Positions 9,021 to 19,369 are shown, counted from the first letter of the stretch. The stretch is DNA of 64,000 nucleotides from Candidatus Westeberhardia cardiocondylae (GCA_024648765.1 JABYQC010000001.1:62001-126000); one strand, 5' to 3'. Notes: generated from the letters alone by a model not told the origin. Translations and numbers: made by a program.

Positions 9021-11090
9021 TTATTTGTGATTTTTATTATGGATTGTGTTATTTTTTTTTTGTATGAGGTTATAGTATTTTAACATTTTGTATAATGTGG
9101 GTTTTTTTCCTAGGAATTTTTTGAATAGTTTGATTGGATTTTGTGATCCTCCCATGGATAATATGTTTTTGAGAAAAGATTTTCCTGTATTTTGGTTGAG
9201 TATCCCTTCTTTTTGGAATTTGTACCAGGCATTGATTGCTAATTTGTTTGCCCATAAGTAACTGTAATATCCTGCTGCGTATTCTCCTGAAAATATGTGA
9301 GAAAAAGTGTTTTGGGATCGTTTCCATGGTATGTAAGGGAAAATTGATATTTTTTTTCTTACTTTTTCATAAATTTTTTGTATTTTTTGTGATTTTTTTT
9401 GATAATGTAAAATGAAGTCAAAGAGACTTAATTGTAATTGATATAATATAAATAGACCAGAGTGATGATTTTTTGTTTTTAATATTTTTATTAAGTGTTT
9501 TTGTGGGATAGATTTTTGTGTTATATGGTTTTTTGAAATTATTTTTAGTGATGTTTTTTGCCAACAGTAGTTTTCCATAAATTGGCTAGGAAATTCTATT
9601 ATATCCCAAGGTATTCCGTTAATTCCTGAAATTCCTGGGGTATTTTTTTGAGCGAGTATATGGTGTAATCCATGTCCAAATTCGTGAAATAGAGTAATTA
9701 TTTCTTGGTGTGTTAATAATGTTGGTTTATTGTTATTTGGTGGATGGAAGTTGCATATGATATAAGCAACTGGTTTTTGTATTTTTTTATTAGATAAATG
9801 CATATATTCCACGTATTCTTCCATCCATGCGCCGCTTCTTTTGTTTTGTCTTGTATATATATCTAAGTAGATGCTGCCTTGTAGTTGATTTTTGCTATTG
9901 TATATGTTATAAAATTGTACGTGTGGATGCCAGGTTTGTATATGTGTTTTTTGTATAAAGGTTATTTGGTATATGCGTTTTGTAATTTCAAATAATCCTT
10001 GAAGTACTTGATTTACAGGGAAATAAGATTTTATTTTTTCATTATCAATGGCGAATAGGTGTTGTTTTTGTTTTTCGCTATAAAATGTTATATCCCAAGG
10101 ATACATGGTATTTTTTTGGTATTTTTTTTTGACAAATAATTTTAATTGTTTTAGTTCTTTTTTTCCTTTATGTTTTGCGTATTTTAGTAGTTTGTTTAGG
10201 AAGGATAAAATTTTTTGGGGATTTTTTTCTGTTTTTGTTGTTAGTGATTGATGCGCATATGTTGGAAACCCTAGTAAGTTAGCTAATTGAATACGTAATT
10301 TTAAAATTTTTTTCATTATGGGTTCATTATCCCATTTATTTGCATTTGGTCCTTGGTTGGATGCTCTTGTGTTGTAAGCGTAGTAACATTCTTTTCTTAT
10401 TTTTTCGTTTTCACAGTATGTTAGTATTGCGAGATAGATTGGTAAATTTAATGTGATGGTCCATTGTTTCTGGTTTGTTTTTTTGTGTTTTGATTGGATG
10501 TTTTTAAGTATATTTTTTGGTACACCATTTAGCATGTTTTTTTTTGTTATTGTTTTTTCCCATCCCATAGTAGCGTCAAGTATATTATTTTCATATTTTG
10601 TGCTTAGTGTAGATAGTTCTGAGGTAATTTGTTGGTATTTCTTTTTTTTATTTTTTGATAAATGAATTCCGGATAATTTAAAATCTCTTAGAATGTTTTT
10701 TAATGATTTTTTTTGGTTTGGGGTTAGTTGTAGGTAGTTTGTGCTGTTTTTTAAGGTTTTATAGGATTGATATAATTTTTTGTGATGTGTTATCCAATTA
10801 TTATATTGAGATATAAGATGTAGGGACTGTTCGTAGGATTTTCTGATTTCTTTAGTATTGTTTACTGCGTTTAAATGTTTTATTGGAGACCAAATTTTCA
10901 TTAAGGAATTTTTTGCTTCTGCTATAGGTTGGCATAAATTTTCCCATGTATATGGATGTGTTTGTGAAGTAATTTTTTTTATAAATTTTTGTAAGTTTTT
11001 TATGCTATATTGTATAGCAGGTACCATGTGTTTTGGTTGAATTTTTTGAAATGGTGGTAGTACATATGATGTTAATAATGGGTTGTGCAT
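9021..11090 (-). CDS. prlC: oligopeptidase A (M3 zinc metallopeptidase)
   Basis: PrlC/OpdA is a cytosolic thimet-type peptidase that degrades peptides, including cleaved signal peptides. It has 689 residues (E. coli 680) with homology from the start (NPLLTSYVLPPF) to near the end. The zinc site HEFGH is at 469-473 and the third ligand is Glu499 in the IIEFPSQFMENYCW segment. The substrate-contacting GEYAAGYYSYLWA near the C-terminus is conserved. The body is extraordinarily Lys/Asn/Gln/Thr/Ile-rich, reflecting the A/C-rich sense strand of minus-strand genes here. The last 15 residues are a low-complexity Asn/Lys tail beyond the family end. It appears intact and is transcribed towards pit. Confidence 0.95.
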   Translation of the reverse strand: MHNPLLTSYVLPPFQKIQPKHMVPAIQYSIKNLQKFIKKITSQTHPYTWENLCQPIAEAKNSLMKIWSPIKHLNAVNNTKEIRKSYEQSLHLISQYNNWITHHKKLYQSYKTLKNSTNYLQLTPNQKKSLKNILRDFKLSGIHLSKNKKKKYQQITSELSTLSTKYENNILDATMGWEKTITKKNMLNGVPKNILKNIQSKHKKTNQKQWTITLNLPIYLAILTYCENEKIRKECYYAYNTRASNQGPNANKWDNEPIMKKILKLRIQLANLLGFPTYAHQSLTTKTEKNPQKILSFLNKLLKYAKHKGKKELKQLKLFVKKKYQKNTMYPWDITFYSEKQKQHLFAIDNEKIKSYFPVNQVLQGLFEITKRIYQITFIQKTHIQTWHPHVQFYNIYNSKNQLQGSIYLDIYTRQNKRSGAWMEEYVEYMHLSNKKIQKPVAYIICNFHPPNNNKPTLLTHQEIITLFHEFGHGLHHILAQKNTPGISGINGIPWDIIEFPSQFMENYCWQKTSLKIISKNHITQKSIPQKHLIKILKTKNHHSGLFILYQLQLSLFDFILHYQKKSQKIQKIYEKVRKKISIFPYIPWKRSQNTFSHIFSGEYAAGYYSYLWANKLAINAWYKFQKEGILNQNTGKSFLKNILSMGGSQNPIKLFKKFLGKKPTLYKMLKYYNLIQKKNNTIHNKNHK

Positions 11091-11393
11091 TTTTTTGGTA
11101 GTATTAATATAAAATTTTAAGGTAGTTTTTTAGAATTTTTTGTTTTTATAAATATCATGTGTGTAGTACATAATATGTATATATATTTGTAGATTCTATT
11201 TGAAAGTTGTTTTATTTGCAATGTGTATTTGGTATTAAATATTATTTATTTGTGTTGTGAAATTATTTTGATACAGTCAATTAATTATATTTATAGTTAG
11301 TATTAATTTTTATGAAATTAGGTATGTTGATGATTTGAAAATTGTAATATATTGTGTGGTGTTTATATTATTTGTAGAAATTTTTCAGAATTT
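11091..11393. other. non-coding spacer prlC-rsmD (about 300 bp)
   Basis: This AT-rich spacer lies between two minus-strand genes and must carry any separate prlC promoter. I see no gene, no hairpin and no clear promoter. Confidence 0.5.
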
Positions 11394-11975
11394 TTATTGT
11401 ATTTTTTTATATATTTGGTATAACACATTTCCAGATTTTTTTTTTCTGTATTGTTTCCAAGATTTTGGGATTAATATTGCAGGAGAATAAATGCTTGTTT
11501 CTATGTATATCCACGAGTTTGTAGATGGTATGTGGTTATTTTCTAATAGTTGTATAGTTTTGCATAGTACAGTGTGTTTTTGGAACGGTGGATCAATAAA
11601 TATAATATCAAATTTTTTTTTTGTTGTGTTTAACCAATGAAGAGTGTTAGAAAAAATTGGTATAATTTGTTTTGTTTTTAATGTTTTTAATATTGTTGTA
11701 ATGTGTTTTTGAGTTTTTTTGTTTTTTTCTAACAAAAATGCTTTTGATGCTCCTCGTGAAACGGCTTCTATTCCTAATATTCCGCTTCCTGCAAAACAAT
11801 CTAAGCATGTTGCATTATAGATGATTGGTTGTAGCCAATTAAATAATGTTTCTCGTATTTTATTTTTTGTAGGTCGTAGTGTTAGTGTGTTTATGGGTAA
11901 TGGTATTTTTCTTCCTTTCCATTTTCCTGAGATTATTCTGGTTTTTTTGTTTTTTAGATGTAGGTTATTTTTCAT
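11394..11975 (-). CDS. rsmD: 16S rRNA (guanine966-N2)-methyltransferase
   Basis: RsmD methylates G966 of 16S rRNA in the assembled small subunit, using S-adenosylmethionine. It has 193 residues (E. coli 198). The Rossmann SAM-binding motif LDCFAGSGILGIE is at residues 58-70 and the amino-methyltransferase catalytic motif DPPF at 128-131. The N-terminal LRPTKNKIRETLFNWL matches the family LRPTTDRVRETLFNWL. It is isolated: in enterobacteria rsmD is next to ftsYEX, none of which is present here. Sense composition is Lys/Asn/Thr-rich, as expected for this strand. It appears intact. Confidence 0.95.
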   Translation of the reverse strand: MKNNLHLKNKKTRIISGKWKGRKIPLPINTLTLRPTKNKIRETLFNWLQPIIYNATCLDCFAGSGILGIEAVSRGASKAFLLEKNKKTQKHITTILKTLKTKQIIPIFSNTLHWLNTTKKKFDIIFIDPPFQKHTVLCKTIQLLENNHIPSTNSWIYIETSIYSPAILIPKSWKQYRKKKSGNVLYQIYKKIQ

Positions 11976-12678
11976 GTAATATATGGCAAGATTTGATGTA
12001 TTGGTATGTTTTTAAATGTTGTTTTTAATTTCATGGTTTTAATGTTGTTTTATCATAAATATATTGTATGGTTATTATACATAGAAATGTATGATAAATA
12101 TATAAATTGTATAATAATGGTGTTTATGTGTAGTTTGTATATATTAGTAATAGAGTTTGCATAGTTGACTATATGAAGTTATGGGGTTATTCAATGTGTG
12201 TTATAATATTTTGAGAAAATTTAGTGCAATGTTATAATGTTGTGCAATATATCTGTGTATTCAAATATTTAGGAAATTATAATGTTATTATATTTTATAT
12301 AATGTGTGGTATTTTTTATTTTTAGAATTTTTTGGTGTTAATAGAGTTTGGTTTTTCAATATATGATTTGTGATGTGTAAAATGTATTATTTTGTGGTGG
12401 TTTGGGTATATTTTAACTTATTTTGATTTAGTATTTTTTATGCGTGAGATGTATTGATGTTTTATATAATTTTTGTAGATTTATGATGTATTTGTGTACA
12501 AGTTTTATTTGGTAGGTTTTTTGCAATGCGATTTGTGAAAATAAGGTATTGTGCAATGGAATTATTAATGTGCATTGTTGTGTTTGTATGATGTACGTTA
12601 TATTATTTATAGTTTTGTGAAAATTGTTGAATTTATTATGTTTTGGTGTTTTGATTAGTAGAGTTTTGATATTTTTAT
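11976..12678. other. non-coding desert between divergent rsmD and pssA (about 700 bp)
   Basis: The stretch separates divergent genes, so promoters for both should lie here. T/A-rich runs offer many weak -10-like hexamers but no convincing -35/-10 pair. No RNA gene or gene remnant was recognised. Confidence 0.5.
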
Positions 12679-14052
12679 ATGTTGAATGGTGTATGGCATC
12701 ACAGATATCTTCGGAAATTACCTAAAATTCCTCAGGTTACAGAGGATGTGCGCATACTTTTTAATCCTAAAGATTTTTTTCGAGTGCTTTTGCAAAGTAT
12801 TTATAGTGCTAAAAAAAGAATTTGTTTGGTTGTTTTATATTTGGAAAGAGATCATGGTGGAAAAAAGATTTTAGAAGGTTTGTATTGTGCGAAAAATATG
12901 AATCCTGCATTAGATATTGTTATTTTAGTAGATTGGCATCGTGCGCAAAGAAATTGTTTGGGAAATAGTTTAATAAAAAGTAAATTTTGTAGATTTGTTA
13001 CTAATGTTGATTGGTATTGCTATATGGCTTCCAAATATCCCGATGTTGATGTTCCTGTGTATGGTGTTCCTATAAGTATTTACGAAGTTTTTGGTGTTTT
13101 GCATTTGAAGGGGTTTATTATTGATGATCAGGTAATTTATACTGGTGCTAGTTTAAATGATGTTTATTTGCAGCAGTTTTCTAAGTATAGATATGATCGT
13201 TACCAAATTATTACGAATAAGTTTTTGGCAGATTCTTTATGTGATTATATTCAAGATAATTTTCTTGCTACATCAGTGATTAAGAGATTAAATGTGTTTG
13301 CAAGTTGTATACGAAAATTGAAAATTAATAAGTATTATTTTAGAATTTTTCGTAGAAAATTAAGACAATGTAAGTATTCTTATGATGAATATTTAGATTT
13401 TGGCCAGTTATCTATTGTGCCTTTGGTGGGTTTGGGTAGTCGCAATATATTGAATGAAGTTATTTACCATCTAATTTCTTCTACTAGTATGGTTGTGACT
13501 TTGTGTACTCCGTATTTTAATTTATCTCCTGTTTTGTTTCGCAGTATAGTAGAAGTATTGCGTTTGGGTAAAGTTGTAGAAGTTATTGTTGGGGATAAGA
13601 CTGCTAATGATTTTTATTTTTCTGAGGATCAGGATTTTCATATTGTTGGTATAATTCCTTATTTATATGAAATGAATTTGTATCGTTTTGTGAATTTTTT
13701 TCAAAGATATATTGATGATGGTAGATTGTTTGTAAGAGTTTGGAAAAATGATAATAATACTTATCATGTTAAGGGTATTTGGGTTGATGGAATGTGGCAG
13801 TTACTTACTGGGCACAATTTAAATCCAAGAAGTTGGAAATTTGATTTGGAGAATGGTTTATTGTTTTATGATCCTCATAAGTTGTTATATGATCAATATA
13901 GAAAGGAATTATCTTTAATTAGATTGCATACTAAAATAATTAAAAGTTGCGCTGATTTGGATCATGTAGAAAATTATCCGAATAAGATAAGAAAGTTTAT
14001 TTATCGTATGTGTTTAATGCGAATAGATTGGTTAGTTAAATGGATTTTATGA
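12679..14052 (+). CDS. pssA: CDP-diacylglycerol-serine O-phosphatidyltransferase (phosphatidylserine synthase)
   Basis: PssA makes phosphatidylserine from CDP-diacylglycerol and serine, the precursor of phosphatidylethanolamine. It is a ribosome- and membrane-associated member of the phospholipase D superfamily. The product has 457 residues (E. coli 451). The two HKD motifs are intact: His142/Lys144/Asp149 in HLKGFIIDD and His363/Lys365/Asp370 in HVKGIWVD, each followed by the conserved Ser/Asn stretch (GASLND; GHNLNPRSW). The ATG at 12679 gives an N-terminus of family length. It suggests the symbiont still makes its own membrane phospholipid. It is monocistronic here, with long gaps on both sides. 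Confidence 0.96.
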   Translation: MLNGVWHHRYLRKLPKIPQVTEDVRILFNPKDFFRVLLQSIYSAKKRICLVVLYLERDHGGKKILEGLYCAKNMNPALDIVILVDWHRAQRNCLGNSLIKSKFCRFVTNVDWYCYMASKYPDVDVPVYGVPISIYEVFGVLHLKGFIIDDQVIYTGASLNDVYLQQFSKYRYDRYQIITNKFLADSLCDYIQDNFLATSVIKRLNVFASCIRKLKINKYYFRIFRRKLRQCKYSYDEYLDFGQLSIVPLVGLGSRNILNEVIYHLISSTSMVVTLCTPYFNLSPVLFRSIVEVLRLGKVVEVIVGDKTANDFYFSEDQDFHIVGIIPYLYEMNLYRFVNFFQRYIDDGRLFVRVWKNDNNTYHVKGIWVDGMWQLLTGHNLNPRSWKFDLENGLLFYDPHKLLYDQYRKELSLIRLHTKIIKSCADLDHVENYPNKIRKFIYRMCLMRIDWLVKWIL

Positions 14053-14446
14053 TGTGAGTATTGTAAGAAAGATTTGATGTTTGTATTTGTGAATGTTGTA
14101 TATAAATTATGTTGTATGATAATATTGTGTATTTTTTGTAGTATGATGAAAATGTTTTATGAATTTTTTTATGTATGTCATGTAATAATCATAAGGTAGT
14201 AAGTACGGTGTTATTGATATATATTGAAAAATTTTTTTGATATGTTTATATTGGTATTTATGCACAGAGTTTACATGATATGATGGTGTATTGTGGGTTT
14301 TTATTAGAGATATGGAATATTTATGGGGAATTTTATAGATATTACGAATATTTTTGTTGTTTATGATATTTCTGAGATTTATATTGCAATGTAATTTGTA
14401 CTATCGGTGTAATTTTGAACTATATTATAACATTAGGAAGTAGTAA
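14053..14446. other. non-coding spacer pssA-cca (about 390 bp)
   Basis: This is AT-rich sequence without a supportable gene, RNA or hairpin. A purine tract just before the cca ATG (AGGAAG at 14434-14439) serves as its ribosome binding site. Confidence 0.55.
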
Positions 14447-15667
14447 ATGAAAATATATTTAGTTGGTGGTGCAGTACGAGATACTTTGTTAAATATTCCT
14501 ATTTTTGAAAGAGATTGGGTGGTTGTTGGTTCTACCCCTCAAGATATGTTATCTAGAGGGTATAAGCAGGTTGGTAAGGATTTTCCTGTGTTTTTACATC
14601 CCATTAATCATGAAGAATATGCTTTGGCTAGAACTGAAAGAAAATTTGGAAAGGGACATGCAGGATTTTTTTTTAATGCTTCTCATGAGATTTCTTTGGA
14701 AGAAGATTTATATAGAAGAGATTTGACTATTAATGCAATTGCTTGTGATGAATTTGGTACTTTTATTGATCCTTATAATGGTATGCGAGATATTTTTTTG
14801 AGAAAATTGAGACATATTTCACATGCATTTTGTGAAGATCCATTGCGTGTATTGCGTGTTGCTCGTTTTGCGGCTCGTTTTTTTTATTTGGGTTTTTCTG
14901 TAGATTTGGAAACTTTATTATTAATGAAAAAAATGCGTTCCGAGTTACTTTGTTTGTCTTCTGAAAGAATTTGGAGAGAAACAGAGTTAGCGTTGATGAC
15001 TAGAGATCCTCATATATTTTTCAAAATATTGAAATATTGTGATGTTTTGAGTGTATTATTTCCTGAGTTGGATGTATTGTTTGAGGTTCCATATATATCT
15101 TATTCTTCTGATGTATCTTCTAATGTTGGAATGCATACTTTGAAGGTAGTTTCTTTAGTTTCTAAGTTATCTTGTAGTGCTTTGGTGCGTTTTTCTGCTC
15201 TTTGTCATGATTTTGAACAATGTTGTTTTTCTTATTTATTTGCAAAATATTTTCGTGTTGAGTATTCTGGGTTACGTATAATTGATGTTTTTTGTCGCAG
15301 GTTAAGAATTCCTGCATCCTATAAAGAATTTGCGAAGGTTGTTTATAAATATTGTGGTTTATTGCAGAATGCTAAGAATTTGGCATCATATGAAATTATT
15401 AAGTTTTTTAATGATATTGATATATGGCATGATCCTAGTAAGTTGGAAAATTTGCTCTTAGTAAGTGAAGCTGATATGTTAGCAAAAGTTGGGTATAAAA
15501 ATTATTTTTATGTGCAAAAAAATTTTATTTGGGAGGCTTATCGTATTTCTTGTTTAATTTCTGCAAAAGAGATAGTAGATGAAGGTTATCAAGGGAAAAT
15601 GATTTCTGATATTTTAAATGTTAGGAGAAGAAATTTGTTAGATAAATGGAAACATTTTGTATTTTAG
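14447..15667 (+). CDS. cca: CCA tRNA nucleotidyltransferase with an eroded HD domain
   Basis: Cca adds or repairs the 3' CCA of tRNAs, which is essential here because the tRNA genes in this window do not encode CCA. The product has 406 residues (E. coli 412). The class II core is well kept: GGAVRD at residues 7-12, catalytic ERDWVVVG with Glu21 and Asp23 (E. coli has Asp at both), RRDLTINA and the EDPLRVLRVARFAAR template region. The C-terminal HD phosphohydrolase domain keeps His230 and His254-Asp255 but loses the following GKG and the His-rich HHGHG segment; it reads HDFEQCC and then KYFRVEYSG. I infer active CCA addition but doubtful phosphatase activity. Glu at position 21 occurs in some relatives. 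Confidence 0.95.
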   Translation: MKIYLVGGAVRDTLLNIPIFERDWVVVGSTPQDMLSRGYKQVGKDFPVFLHPINHEEYALARTERKFGKGHAGFFFNASHEISLEEDLYRRDLTINAIACDEFGTFIDPYNGMRDIFLRKLRHISHAFCEDPLRVLRVARFAARFFYLGFSVDLETLLLMKKMRSELLCLSSERIWRETELALMTRDPHIFFKILKYCDVLSVLFPELDVLFEVPYISYSSDVSSNVGMHTLKVVSLVSKLSCSALVRFSALCHDFEQCCFSYLFAKYFRVEYSGLRIIDVFCRRLRIPASYKEFAKVVYKYCGLLQNAKNLASYEIIKFFNDIDIWHDPSKLENLLLVSEADMLAKVGYKNYFYVQKNFIWEAYRISCLISAKEIVDEGYQGKMISDILNVRRRNLLDKWKHFVF

Positions 15668-15898
15668 TTTTATTAATATTATGGAATGTAATAGATATAT
15701 ATGAGTTATTATATTATTTTTTGTGTTTTAAATAATTTGATAAAAAATTTTTTTATTTTATTGTGAAATTTGAGAATTTGGTAATTTTATAGAATTTATG
15801 AAATTTATATTATGCAATATTTGTGGTTTTAATAGTATTCTTGTATGTTTGTTAATTTTTAAGTTTGTATGTTTAAATGGTATATTTTTGTTTATGTT

Positions 15899-16948
15899 TT
15901 ATATTATAATATTACATGAGTGTTTTTTATGTTTTATGGGGGATAATTCTTCAAGTGACCAATTTGTGTTTATTGATATTTTTAAATCATTTTTTATGTT
16001 TTTTTGGAATCGTAGCATTCCTACGTAGGCGATCATTGCTCCATTATCTGTACAGAATCTTGTGGGTGCAATAAATATTTTTCCCATTTTTTTTTGCATG
16101 ATTTTGGTTAATTTTTTTCTTAATTTTTTGTTTGCACTAACTCCTCCTGCAAGAAGTAGATTATTAAATTTTGTGATTTTTAGTGCTCTTTTACATTTGA
16201 TGATGAATGTATCTATTACGGATTCTTCAAATGCTAGAGCGATATTTGCTTTGGTTTGTATGTTTTTTGGAGATTTTTGTATAATGTTAGTTACATATGT
16301 TTTTAATCCGGAAAAACTAAATTGTAATCCTTCTTTTTTTGTCATTGGTTTTGGAAAAATATATGTTTTTGGTATACCTTGTTTGGCTAGTATAGATAAT
16401 GATTTTCCTCCTGGATAGGTCAATCCTAATAATTTTGCAATTTTATCGTATGTTTCTCCTACTGCATCATCAGTGGATTCTCCTAGAATTTTATATTCTC
16501 CTATATTTTTTACAGCAATTAATTGCGTATGTCCTCCAGAGATTAGGAGAGCGATTAGTGGAAAAGATAATTCAGGTATTTTAAGCATGGGGGATAATAA
16601 GTGCCCTTCCATATGATTGATGGGAATGCTTGGAATGTTATAAATATATCCAAGGGTTTTTCCTGTAGTGGCTCCAATTATTAGTGGACCAGATAATCCG
16701 GGTCCAGCAGTATATGCGATAGCGTCAATATTTTGTATTTTAGATTGTGCGTCTTTTAGAGCTGATTGTATGAGTGGTATTATTTTGTTAATGTGTGCTC
16801 TTGATGCTAATTCTGGAATTATTCCTCCATGACGGGTATTCAGATAATTTTGTTTATAAATTTTATTGCTTAATAATCCGTGTTTTTTATCATATATTGC
16901 TATACCTGTATCATCACAAGATGTTTCTATTCCTAGGATTCTTATCAT
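15899..16948 (-). CDS. tsaD: tRNA N6-threonylcarbamoyladenosine (t6A37) synthase subunit TsaD
   Basis: TsaD transfers the threonylcarbamoyl group to A37 of ANN-decoding tRNAs, acting with TsaB, TsaC and TsaE. It has 349 residues (E. coli 337), with metal-binding His112 and His116 in NHMEGH, SGGHTQLI, the ATP-site AGGVSANK and DNGAMIAYVG, all intact. The C-terminus carries a short Lys/His/Ile tail (KHKKHSCNIII) beyond the family end. It is divergent from rpsU, as in enterobacteria, with 320 bp between. Target tRNAs present in the window are both Ile isoacceptors. Partner genes are not in this window. Confidence 0.96.
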   Translation of the reverse strand: MIRILGIETSCDDTGIAIYDKKHGLLSNKIYKQNYLNTRHGGIIPELASRAHINKIIPLIQSALKDAQSKIQNIDAIAYTAGPGLSGPLIIGATTGKTLGYIYNIPSIPINHMEGHLLSPMLKIPELSFPLIALLISGGHTQLIAVKNIGEYKILGESTDDAVGETYDKIAKLLGLTYPGGKSLSILAKQGIPKTYIFPKPMTKKEGLQFSFSGLKTYVTNIIQKSPKNIQTKANIALAFEESVIDTFIIKCKRALKITKFNNLLLAGGVSANKKLRKKLTKIMQKKMGKIFIAPTRFCTDNGAMIAYVGMLRFQKNIKNDLKISINTNWSLEELSPIKHKKHSCNIII

Positions 16949-17268
16949 AGTAGTTTATGTTTAGAAAAATTTTTATTTTATATTTCATCATGTATGGTAG
17001 TTATTATATAGTGTTTTATCAAAGTATTTTCTAATTTTATAAAATATTTTTTGGTTTCTATTTCATGCTAAATTGTAGTATGTACTGTTTTTATGAGATT
17101 TTTTGTGATTTTATGTTTTATGGAATTATATAGTATTTTATTGAGGTTTTTGTATTTTTTATTTAAATTTTAGAGAAAAATTTTATTTTAAAAAAATTTT
17201 ATGTTAACATGAAAGAGTGTTTCTTGCATTAATAAGTTTATGATTTTAATTTTTTATATGAGGAATAT
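16949..17268. other. intergenic region between divergent tsaD and rpsU (about 320 bp)
   Basis: In enterobacteria this interval holds the promoters of the rpsU-dnaG-rpoD macromolecular synthesis operon. Here it is very A/T-rich, with only weak candidates, for example TTGAGG at 17141-17146 followed 17 bp later by TAAATT. An AGGA ribosome binding site (17260-17263) precedes rpsU. No RNA gene was seen. Confidence 0.4.
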
Positions 17269-17484
17269 ATGCCAATAATACGTATACGGGATAACGAACC
17301 TTTTGATGTTGCTTTACGTAGGTTTAAAAGGTCTTGTGAAAAAGCTGGAATTTTATCTGAGGTTCGTCGCAGGGAATTTTATGAAAAACCAACTACTGAA
17401 AGGAAAAGAGCTAAGGAATCAGCTATTAAGCGTCATGCAAAAAGAATTGCTAGGGAAAATTTGCGTCGTTTTCGATTTTTTTAA
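17269..17484 (+). CDS. rpsU: 30S ribosomal protein S21
   Basis: The protein has 71 residues, the exact family length, with the highly basic C-terminus and the conserved [17 protein letters not shown] and ERKRAKESA segments. S21 sits near the anti-Shine-Dalgarno end of 16S rRNA and assists initiation. It is the first gene of the rpsU-dnaG-rpoD operon, with 91 bp to dnaG. Its retention fits the intact anti-Shine-Dalgarno sequence in the 16S gene of this window. Confidence 0.97.
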   Translation: MPIIRIRDNEPFDVALRRFKRSCEKAGILSEVRRREFYEKPTTERKRAKESAIKRHAKRIARENLRRFRFF

Positions 17485-17575
17485 CATGTGTTGTATGTGA
17501 GAAATAATACAATAATATTTTCATTGGTTTAGTGATTTATATGTTTTCTGGGTGTTTTTTTTATTATCGTGATAT

Positions 17576-19369
17576 ATGGTTTATATTTTGAAACATATTC
17601 CTCGTGTTTTTATTACAGAATTATTAATGCATGTTGATATTGTTGATATAATAAATTCTAGAGTGCGACTTGCAAGAAAGGGAGACAATTTTTATGCGCT
17701 TTGTCCATTTCATGTAGAAAAAAATCCATCTTTTGTGGTTAGTAAAAGGAAGCAATTTTATTATTGTTTTGGATGTAGTGTTCATGGTAATGTCATAGAT
17801 TTTTTGATGCATTATGATCGAATTAGTTTTGTGGAATCTATTGAAGAATTGTCGGTATTGTATAATGTTCAGATACCTTATGAATTTACAAATAATATAG
17901 ATACTGTTGGATTGGAAGACAGAAGTGCATTATATGCAATTATGCAAAAAATTTCTGATTTTTATCAGAGATCTTTAGAACAAGAAAAATGTTCTGATTG
18001 TTTTCTTCAGTATTTTCAGAATAGAAAATTAGATAATAATATTTTAAAAGAGTTTTCTATTGGTTATTCTCCTAGTAATGCATTTAATGATCTTTTGAAA
18101 AATTTTTGTACATCAAGAAGGAATAGATCTTTGCTGGATGCTGTTGGTATGGTTGTTGTTGATTCCCAAGGAAATGTGTACGATAGATTTTGTGGAAGAA
18201 TTATTTTTCCTATTTATGATAATTATGGAAGAGTTGTTGCTTTTGGTGGCAGGAGTATATTATTTTCCAAAAAACCAAAATATATAAATTCTCCAGAAAC
18301 TAGAATTTTTCATAAAACTCGTTATTTGTATGGTTTATATAATAATATTATATTACAGAAATCATGTAAATTAGTTCGTTTGATTGTTGTGGAAGGGTAT
18401 ATGGATGTGTTGACATTAAGGAGTTTTGGTATTTTTTATGTAGTGGCTTTATTAGGATCTTCTATTTCTAGTGATCAAATTCGTCTTTTGTATCGTTTTA
18501 CAAATCAGGTGATTTTTTGTTATGATGGTGATAGTGCTGGAAGGATTTCTTCTTGGAAGACTTTATTGAGAGTGTTGCCATATTTAACAGATGATAAAAG
18601 AATGAATTTTGTATTTTTGCCAGCAGGAGAAGATCCCGATAGTTTAATCAGGAAAATTGGTAAAGGTGCTTTCGAAAGATATATTGATTGCGCCCAATCT
18701 TTTTCTATTTTTTTCTTTAAATATTTAATTAGCAAAGTTGATTTTAAAACTTTAGATGGTAGGCTAGAATTAGGAAGATTGGCTTTGCCTTTGATTAATA
18801 AAATTCCTGGAAAAATATTTCGTATATATTTGCGAAAAAAGTTAGGTTATAAAATTGGTATTTTTGATGAGTATTCTTTAGATAAGTTATTGTCAATTAG
18901 GGGTGATAATTGTGTACATATGGATAAAAGAAATATTAAATTTACAGTGATGCGTATACTAATTGGTTTATTAGTACAGAATCCAAGGCTTTTTATTTTT
19001 GTGGTGACTATTCATGGTTTTGAAAAAGTACCTTTGCCTGGTTTGTCTTTATTTGTTAGTTTAATTCGATTATGTACAAAGAAAATGTATTTAACTACTG
19101 GACAATTATTAGAGTGTTATAGGGATAGTAAATATTATGGTCAATTAAAGGTATTATCTGTGTGGCAACATATGATTTGTGATGAAATGGTGGAAGAAAT
19201 GTTTATTGATTCTTTAATACAATTATATAATTCTATATTAGGGTATTATAGGGATCAGTTGATTTTTAAAGATCGTTTATGTAGTTTAAATACCAAAGAT
19301 CGTGAAATGCTTTGGTTTTTGAATAAAACATTATCTAAAGATGTTGATCATTTGTTTTATTTTAATTAG
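17576..19369 (+). CDS. dnaG: DNA primase
   Basis: DnaG synthesises RNA primers at the replication fork and interacts with DnaB helicase. It has 597 residues (E. coli 581). The N-terminal zinc ribbon is Cys43, His46, Cys64, Cys67 (CPFH, CFGC). The Toprim core carries Glu273 in VVEGYMDV and Asp317/Asp319 in YDGDSAGR. The C-terminal helicase-binding domain is recognisable from about residue 450 (MRILIGLLVQNP; TTGQLLECYR). The ATG at 17576 adds only a few residues before the conserved IPRVFI; a TTG four codons in is an alternative start. It is the middle gene of the macromolecular synthesis operon. No defects were seen. Confidence 0.97.
   Translation: MVYILKHIPRVFITELLMHVDIVDIINSRVRLARKGDNFYALCPFHVEKNPSFVVSKRKQFYYCFGCSVHGNVIDFLMHYDRISFVESIEELSVLYNVQIPYEFTNNIDTVGLEDRSALYAIMQKISDFYQRSLEQEKCSDCFLQYFQNRKLDNNILKEFSIGYSPSNAFNDLLKNFCTSRRNRSLLDAVGMVVVDSQGNVYDRFCGRIIFPIYDNYGRVVAFGGRSILFSKKPKYINSPETRIFHKTRYLYGLYNNIILQKSCKLVRLIVVEGYMDVLTLRSFGIFYVVALLGSSISSDQIRLLYRFTNQVIFCYDGDSAGRISSWKTLLRVLPYLTDDKRMNFVFLPAGEDPDSLIRKIGKGAFERYIDCAQSFSIFFFKYLISKVDFKTLDGRLELGRLALPLINKIPGKIFRIYLRKKLGYKIGIFDEYSLDKLLSIRGDNCVHMDKRNIKFTVMRILIGLLVQNPRLFIFVVTIHGFEKVPLPGLSLFVSLIRLCTKKMYLTTGQLLECYRDSKYYGQLKVLSVWQHMICDEMVEEMFIDSLIQLYNSILGYYRDQLIFKDRLCSLNTKDREMLWFLNKTLSKDVDHLFYFN

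Noticed and set aside
15798-16584. Plus-strand open frames opposite tsaD
   Set aside because: Antisense shadows of a well-conserved gene.
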